A DNA stretch of 26,979 nt from Hyphomonadaceae bacterium (GTDB lineage: Bacteria; Pseudomonadota; Alphaproteobacteria; Caulobacterales; Aquidulcibacteraceae): the NCBI GenBank assembly GCA_016791325.1, contig JAEUMU010000013.1, positions 1 to 26,979 on the forward strand. The letters run 5' to 3'. Position 1 is the first letter of the stretch. Every line of letters begins with the position of its first letter. Both the position numbers and the translations under genes were made by a program. Positions 22,584-26,979 of the stretch are shown in pieces. Below the pieces are notes generated by a model. The model saw only the letters and a program-made list of their open reading frames with translations, was not told the origin of the DNA and did no database searches.

Positions 22584-23779
22584 GCTGGCTGGAAGGTAAC
22601 GCCAGCATGCGCCTGTAGGCGGGCGATGAGCGCCTCGCCCATGGCGGCGGCGGGCGTCCAGACGCCGCCTGGCGTGTTTTCGCACTCCGCAGCGAGGCAG
22701 AGCGCCGCTTCGCTGATCATTTTCGAGGTTGAGCCGTAGCCGGGATCGCGATCGCCGGCGACGCTGACTTTGATCTGGCGCCCATCGGCCAGATCGCCGA
22801 CGAACAGCACTTCATAGCTGCCGCGTTCGCGCGCTTCGCGTGATGGGCCCTGGCCGGGCTTCGGCAAGGCGAAGGCGCGCAGCAGGGCGCGCGTAGGCGC
22901 GAAGGCGAGCAGCGCCATCTGGGTGCGGCCCTGGTTGGTCATGCTGCGGGCGCGCTTGGCGCCGGCGTCGCCGGCGCCTGCAGATTGCATTTCCTGGTAG
23001 GTGAAATCGCGCCCGTAAGGATAGCCCATGAGCGCGTTGGAGCGATGCACGTTCTTGGTGTTGATCGCCGCCATCACAAAAGGAGCCGCCCAGGCGTTGA
23101 GATCGGCGTCTTCGATGGGGCCATCGTCACGCGGCTGTTGGGCCCCGCGTTCGGGCGAGAGCGCAAACGGGTTGCGCATCAGTTTAACGACGCCGGGATC
23201 GCGCTTGCCGGCCTCCAGCGTCGCCAGCATGGAGGCGAGGGTGCCGCCGGAGAACGTGCCCTTCATGCGCCGCACGCGCCCGCGAACGCGCTGCGCCGGG
23301 GCGCCGAACTGCGCTTGCGCTTGCCGCTGCAGATAAAATACGCCGCAGTCGAAGGGGATGGAATCGAAGCCGCAGGAGAACACGATGCGGGCGCGGCTTT
23401 CGCGCGCTTGCGCCTCGTATTTGGCGATCATCGCCGCCATCCAGTTCGGCTCGCCGCAAAGATCGACATAATCGGCGCCGGTCTTGGCGCAGGCTGCGAC
23501 CAACGGCTCGCCATAAAGCTGGTAGGGGCCGACCGTGCTGATCACCACTTTGGCGCGCCGGGCCATGGCCTCAATTGAAGCGGCGTCACGCGCATTGGCG
23601 ATGACGATGGGCGTGCTTTCGGGGGCGCCGATTTCGCGGCGCACGCTTTCGAGCTTAGAGGCGTCCCGCCCAGCCATGGCCCAACGCTCTATGCCGCGTT
23701 TGGCGAGATATTCCGCCACCAGCCGGCCTGTGAAGCCCGACGCGCCGTAAACGATGATGTCGAACTCGCGAGTGCTCAT
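22580..23779 (-). CDS. Saccharopine dehydrogenase-like NAD(P)-binding oxidoreductase
   Basis: A 399-residue protein with an N-terminal Rossmann domain (DIIVYGASGFTGRLVAEYLA, residues 7-26) and the family pattern VVISTVGPYQLYGEPLVAACAKTGADYVDLCGE. It is the group that includes mycobacterial trans-acting enoyl reductases and eukaryotic SCCPDH-like proteins, not true lysine-pathway saccharopine dehydrogenases. The middle section IVFSCGFDSIPFDCGVFYLQ is also typical. It probably reduces a lipid or polyketide-like substrate, but nothing here identifies it. ATG 23777-23779 lies 10 bases after the LysR stop with no clear ribosome site, so translation may be coupled to LysR. Confidence 0.85.
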   Translation of the reverse strand: MSTREFDIIVYGASGFTGRLVAEYLAKRGIERWAMAGRDASKLESVRREIGAPESTPIVIANARDAASIEAMARRAKVVISTVGPYQLYGEPLVAACAKTGADYVDLCGEPNWMAAMIAKYEAQARESRARIVFSCGFDSIPFDCGVFYLQRQAQAQFGAPAQRVRGRVRRMKGTFSGGTLASMLATLEAGKRDPGVVKLMRNPFALSPERGAQQPRDDGPIEDADLNAWAAPFVMAAINTKNVHRSNALMGYPYGRDFTYQEMQSAGAGDAGAKRARSMTNQGRTQMALLAFAPTRALLRAFALPKPGQGPSREARERGSYEVLFVGDLADGRQIKVSVAGDRDPGYGSTSKMISEAALCLAAECENTPGGVWTPAAAMGEALIARLQAHAGVTFQPA

Positions 23780-23789
23780 GGGGGATTTG

Positions 23790-24680
23790 TTACGCTTTCC
23801 AATCCGCGGCCTGGTCGATCAGGAATTGCCGGAAGGCGGCGATGCGCTTGGAGCGCTTCAGATCGCTCGGGTATATGAAATAGACCTCGAAGCTTGGGCC
23901 TGGCAGCTCAGGCAGCACTTTCACCAGGTTCGGGCTTTCGCGCGCCATGTAATCGGGCACGCTGGCGATGCCGAAGCCGCTCTCCACCGCGCGCAGCATG
24001 CCATAGACGTTGTTGATCTCCAGCAGCGGCGGACGCGGCTTGGCGTCCTCGCGCCCGGCGCGTTGGGCCCAATCCAATTCGCGCATCGGCGTGGGCACGC
24101 CGGCCTGGTAGGCGATGATGCGGTGGTGATCGAGATCATCGACCTCTTTCGGCGCGCCGTGGCGTTTGATGTAGTCCTGCGACGCATAGAGACTGACGGT
24201 GACATCGAGCAGTTTGCGTTGGATGAGATCGGCGTGGGTGGCGGCCCAAAGCCGGATCGCGCATTCGGCCTCAAGCTTCAGAAGGTCGTATTCGCGATCA
24301 TCCAGCATGATCTGGAGCCGCGTTTCGGGATAGGTGTCTGTGAAGTGCGAGAGCCGCGGCGCCAGCCAGGTGGAGCCGAAGGCGACGGGCGCGGTGACTT
24401 TCAGATCGCCGATGACCTTTTCGCGCGCATCCTTGAGCGTGGATTCCGCGATCACCGCGTTGGCGGCCATTTCGCGCGTGAACTCGCGCAGCGCCATGCC
24501 GGGGCCGGTGAGCAAGAGGCCGCGCGCGTGACGTTGAAACAGGGGCACGCCCATATCGCTTTCAAGCGCCGCGATTTGGCGGCTCACGGAACTCTGGCTG
24601 ACGCCGAGTTTCTCCGCCGCGGCCGTTAGGCTGCCGGTTTCGGCGGCGAAGTGGAAAGTCTTGAGCTTGTCCCAGTCCAT
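23790..24680 (-). CDS. LysR-family transcriptional regulator
   Basis: A 296-residue regulator with an N-terminal winged helix-turn-helix (MDWDKLKTFHFAAETGSLTA, then AEKLGVSQSSVSRQIAALE, about 18-40) and a C-terminal effector-binding domain (about 90-290). ATG 24678-24680 was chosen; a GTG one codon earlier is possible. It is upstream of and co-directional with the oxidoreductase gene and divergent from the MscS channel gene; LysR regulators usually control such a neighbour and themselves. A palindrome at 24729-24740 lies in the shared promoter region. Ligand unknown. Confidence 0.92.
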   Translation of the reverse strand: MDWDKLKTFHFAAETGSLTAAAEKLGVSQSSVSRQIAALESDMGVPLFQRHARGLLLTGPGMALREFTREMAANAVIAESTLKDAREKVIGDLKVTAPVAFGSTWLAPRLSHFTDTYPETRLQIMLDDREYDLLKLEAECAIRLWAATHADLIQRKLLDVTVSLYASQDYIKRHGAPKEVDDLDHHRIIAYQAGVPTPMRELDWAQRAGREDAKPRPPLLEINNVYGMLRAVESGFGIASVPDYMARESPNLVKVLPELPGPSFEVYFIYPSDLKRSKRIAAFRQFLIDQAADWKA

Positions 24681-24728
24681 CACGGCGCGTCTTGCCCCCT
24701 AAGCCGCCCGCCGGGCGCTCAATCGCTT

Positions 24729-24740
24729 TGCAATATTGCA
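24729..24740. promoter_or_regulatory. TGCAATATTGCA palindrome in LysR/MscS divergent promoter
   Basis: Perfect 12-base palindrome about 50 bases from the LysR start and 32 bases from the MscS start, in the only AT-rich part of the gap. A candidate LysR operator; it does not extend cleanly into a T-N11-A motif with long arms. Confidence 0.45.
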
Positions 24741-24771
24741 TAGCTCGCCGACGCGGTCGATAGAGGGGGCG

Positions 24772-25803
24772 ATGTGGTACGACCAATTTCAGCGCCTGAG
24801 CGAATTTGAGCTGGTGAGCCTTGGCGCCGGGCGGCTGACGCTGGGCGGGGTGTTCGCCGCGCTGCTGGTGATGTTGTTCTTCATGGCCGCCGCGTGGGTG
24901 GCGGGCACGGCGCTGAAGCGCCTGAGGCTGCGCATCCGCGAGGGCAACGCAGCACTCTATCTGATGGAGAAATTGCTGAGCTACGGCTTGGTGATTTTCG
25001 GCATCATCGCCGGCCTTTCATCCTTGGGGCTCGATCTTTCTTCGATCGCCGTTTTCGCCGGCGCGCTGGGCATAGGCCTTGGGCTGGGCCTGCAGGGCAT
25101 CGTCAAAGAATTTGTTTCCGGACTGGTGCTGATTTCGGACCGCGCGGTGCACATCGGCGATTACGTGGAGCTGCAGGACGGCACGCGCGGGCTGGTGCAG
25201 GAAATCGGCCCGCGCGCCACGCGCATTCGCAACAACGACAATGTGTACTTGCTGATCCCTAATTCAAAACTGATCGAAAACACCGTGATCAATTGGACTT
25301 TGCGCGGCGATACGCGGCGCATCCATGTGCCGTTCAAGGTGGCGTACGGGGCCGATAAGGAGAAGGTGCGCGATGCGGTGCTGGAGGCGGCGCACCTCGT
25401 GCCCTTCACGCTGCCGGATGATGGCGCGCGGCGCACGCAAGTGTGGATGACGGGCTATGCGGACTCCGCGCTCAATTTCGAGCTTGTGGTGTGGCCGACG
25501 CTGGAGGCGGTGAAGCGCCCGCGCGCGATGCAGGCGGCTTATACCTGGGCGATCGACGATGCTCTGCGCAAAGCGGGGATCGAGATCCCGTACCCGCAGC
25601 GCGAGCTGCGCGTGCGCGGCCTGTTCGGCGAAGAGGGTGAAGATGCGTTGCGTGCGCTGCGGCTTGAGCGCGGCACGCTGGCCGCGCGCGAAACGCCGGC
25701 CGCGCCCACCACCAACGACGCCGCCGAAGACCTGATGCGCCCCCCGCCGGAGCCTGCGGAGGATCAGCCCGCCCCCGACGCTGACCGGCGCGAGCCGCGC
25801 TGA
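24772..25803 (+). CDS. MscS-family mechanosensitive channel
   Basis: A 343-residue inner-membrane channel that opens under membrane tension to release solutes on hypo-osmotic shock. Three membrane segments are visible (about 22-45, 62-86, 91-122). The third is the pore helix with FAGALGIGLGLGLQGIVKEF, followed by the beta domain start (DRAVHIGDYVEL) and VYLLIPNSKLIENTVINWT. The C-terminal 40 or so residues are Pro/Glu/Asp-rich and probably disordered. ATG 24772 has AGAGGGGG just upstream; the longer frame from TTG 24736 runs through the operator palindrome and is less likely. Confidence 0.92.
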   Translation: MWYDQFQRLSEFELVSLGAGRLTLGGVFAALLVMLFFMAAAWVAGTALKRLRLRIREGNAALYLMEKLLSYGLVIFGIIAGLSSLGLDLSSIAVFAGALGIGLGLGLQGIVKEFVSGLVLISDRAVHIGDYVELQDGTRGLVQEIGPRATRIRNNDNVYLLIPNSKLIENTVINWTLRGDTRRIHVPFKVAYGADKEKVRDAVLEAAHLVPFTLPDDGARRTQVWMTGYADSALNFELVVWPTLEAVKRPRAMQAAYTWAIDDALRKAGIEIPYPQRELRVRGLFGEEGEDALRALRLERGTLAARETPAAPTTNDAAEDLMRPPPEPAEDQPAPDADRREPR

Positions 25804-25834
25804 AGCCCTTGACGAGGGCTGCGTTTTGCTCAAG

Positions 25835-25842
25835 TGTATACA
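25835..25842. promoter_or_regulatory. TGTATACA site just before the GntR gene
   Basis: An 8-base palindrome two bases upstream of the ATG at 25845. FadR-subfamily GntR regulators often bind GTATAC-centred sites, so autorepression is plausible. TTGACG at 25809-25814 may be the -35, but the spacing to any -10 is poor. Confidence 0.4.
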
Positions 25843-25844
25843 GT

Positions 25845-26501
25845 ATGCAAATTGTCCGGCCCAATATGAGCGCCGACGCCGCGGATGCTGTGCGCGCCAT
25901 GATCATTGACGGCGCGCTCGCCCCCGGGGAGCGCATCAACGAGGTGCATCTGGCGGCGCGGTTGGGGGTTAGCCGCACGCCGCTGCGCGAGGCGTTGAGC
26001 CGGCTGGCCTCGGAAGGCGCGTTGGTGGCGGCGCCGCGGCGGGGCTATTTCGTGCGCCCGCTGACGCTTGAAGAGTTCGAGCAGATTTACGGTATCCGCC
26101 CGATCCTCGATCCTGAAGCGCTGCGGCTGGCGGGCGTCCCAAGCGCGGCGCAGCTTGAGGGGCTTGAGCAACTCAACCGCAAACTCGCCAGCGCCCGCAC
26201 GCCGCAAATGGCGATCGCACTCGACGATGCGTGGCACATGGCGCTGCTTGAGCACTGCCCGAACCAGGTGCTGATAGAGCTGATTCAAAACATCATGCAG
26301 CGCACGCGGCGTTACGAGCTGGCGCTGATGCGAGAGCGCGGGGGTGTGCTGACCGCGACGGAAGATCACGCGCGCATCCTCAAAGCCTTGCGCGCCGGCG
26401 ATCTGGAGGCGGCCTGCGCCGCTTTGAAGCGGAATATGCAAAGCGGGCGAGAGCCAATGGTGCAATGGCTGAAGCAGCGCGGCAAGCGTAAGGGAAAATG
26501 A
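25845..26501 (+). CDS. GntR-family regulator, FCD (FadR) type
   Basis: A 218-residue regulator. The winged helix-turn-helix (about 12-70) includes LAPGERINEVHLAARLGVSR and TPLREALSRLASEGAL, the GntR signature. The FCD effector domain (about 78-205) includes DDAWHMALLEHCPN and EDHARILKALRAGDLEAA, with the Asp and His residues that usually bind a metal. Ligands of this subfamily are often organic or sugar acids; none can be named here. ATG 25845 was chosen; ATG 25866 is an alternative, and neither has a Shine-Dalgarno sequence. It overlaps the following exported-protein gene by ATGA. Confidence 0.9.
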   Translation: MQIVRPNMSADAADAVRAMIIDGALAPGERINEVHLAARLGVSRTPLREALSRLASEGALVAAPRRGYFVRPLTLEEFEQIYGIRPILDPEALRLAGVPSAAQLEGLEQLNRKLASARTPQMAIALDDAWHMALLEHCPNQVLIELIQNIMQRTRRYELALMRERGGVLTATEDHARILKALRAGDLEAACAALKRNMQSGREPMVQWLKQRGKRKGK

Positions 26502-26979
26502 TCGTGCGATGGCTTTCTTGTTGGGGGGCGTTGCTGTGTGCGTTGGCGCTTGGCGCGCCAGCATGGGCGCAGGACTCTGGGCTGGAAGGCTTGTGGGTGG
26601 CTGAGCGCGCTTACGCGCCCGCCCTCCGCGGAGAGATCGATGTGCGGCGAGAGGGCGGTGCGTGGCGCGGCGTCATCGCCGGTGTTTCGGCGCACGCGCA
26701 GGCAGGGCATGACGTGCGCCTCGATTTCGGCGGCGGCGCCGCCTTTCGCGGAACCCTGCGCCGCGACGGCGCGCTGAGCGGGGTGTGGCTGCAGCCATCG
26801 AGCCGAAGCGAGGGCCGCGACGACCCCACCGCCACCGCGCAAGCGTTTGCAACGCCGCTGATTCTGGCGCGGGTTGGCCGCGATCATTGGCGTGGCGCGG
26901 TTGCGCCGCTTGACGGCCGCTTCACGCTTTATCTGCACCTCAGCCGTGATGGGCAGGGCGGGCTGATCGGCGCATTCCG
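26498..26979 (+). CDS. Exported protein, 3'-truncated by window end (possible serine hydrolase)
   Basis: An open frame from ATG 26498 to the window edge (160 codons, no stop). It overlaps the GntR stop by ATGA, so the two are probably co-translated. Residues 1-24 form a signal peptide (MIVRWLSCWGALLCALALGA, AWA cleavage site). The rest is beta-rich: GLEGLWVAERAY, RGEIDVRREGGAWRGVIAG and GRFTLYLHLSRDGQGGLIGAF. This resembles the leader domain before a beta-lactamase-type serine hydrolase in some exported proteins, but the catalytic part lies outside the window, so this is a weak inference. Confidence 0.7.
   Translation, partial: MIVRWLSCWGALLCALALGAPAWAQDSGLEGLWVAERAYAPALRGEIDVRREGGAWRGVIAGVSAHAQAGHDVRLDFGGGAAFRGTLRRDGALSGVWLQPSSRSEGRDDPTATAQAFATPLILARVGRDHWRGAVAPLDGRFTLYLHLSRDGQGGLIGAF

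Noticed and set aside
23754..24629. 291-codon plus-strand frame opposite the LysR gene
   Set aside because: No family motifs, while the LysR helix-turn-helix on the other strand is unmistakable.

Overview
The window looks like chromosomal DNA of a high-GC alphaproteobacterium. The best guess is the Caulobacterales/Hyphomonadaceae side of the class. This rests on the RpoB/RpoC and L7/L12 sequences, a GTTC-N7-GTTC SOS box (the alphaproteobacterial LexA site), a TonB-dependent receptor and ATGA gene overlaps. I ran no search, so the genus is not assigned. There is no sign of prophage, IS element, CRISPR array, tRNA or rRNA.

Layout. (1) 1-3.7 kb: on the minus strand a glutathione peroxidase and a hotdog thioesterase overlap by 4 bases (GTGA), followed by a 30-codon small gene. 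A membrane-anchored GH16 glycosidase (+) converges on an exported protease-like protein with two DTG motifs (-). (2) 3.7-13.9 kb: a roughly 670-base control region with a foldable L10-type leader, then rplJ-rplL-rpoB-rpoC, with strong hairpins in the rplL-rpoB and rpoB-rpoC gaps and a textbook intrinsic terminator after rpoC. (3) 13.9-16.6 kb, minus strand: a TonB-dependent receptor and a zinc-ribbon (zf-TFIIB) protein with a GERGEY-repeat tail. (4) 16.7-20.2 kb: a tight five-gene plus-strand run: PLP aminotransferase, EamA/DMT exporter, FolB/FolX-like enzyme, FolM/PTR1-like pteridine reductase and an EmrE-type SMR pump. (5) 20.2-22.6 kb: a second copy of the 30-codon gene with its own promoter, hairpin and terminator; a PA0069-family radical SAM gene under an SOS-box promoter; and a YpfJ-type zinc metallopeptidase. 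(6) 22.6-27 kb: a saccharopine-dehydrogenase-like oxidoreductase and a LysR regulator (-), divergent from an MscS channel (+), then a GntR/FCD regulator overlapping an exported protein that runs off the window.

Most of the window is housekeeping. Two things stand out. First, two paralogous 30-residue peptides (12-104 and 20284-20376) lie 20 kb apart. They are 27/30 identical and share an upstream layout: TCACATC-N19-TAGCTT-N4-TCATCG, then a hairpin of different sequence but conserved position, then AGGAG-N8-ATG. Each looks like a minimal signal peptide with an AFA cleavage site followed by a ten-residue tail. Second, the radical SAM gene at 20534 has GTTC-N7-GTTC overlapping the -35 of a near-consensus promoter (TTGATA-N17-TACAAT). 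The ATG lies only 8 bases past the -10, implying an SOS-controlled, leaderless transcript.
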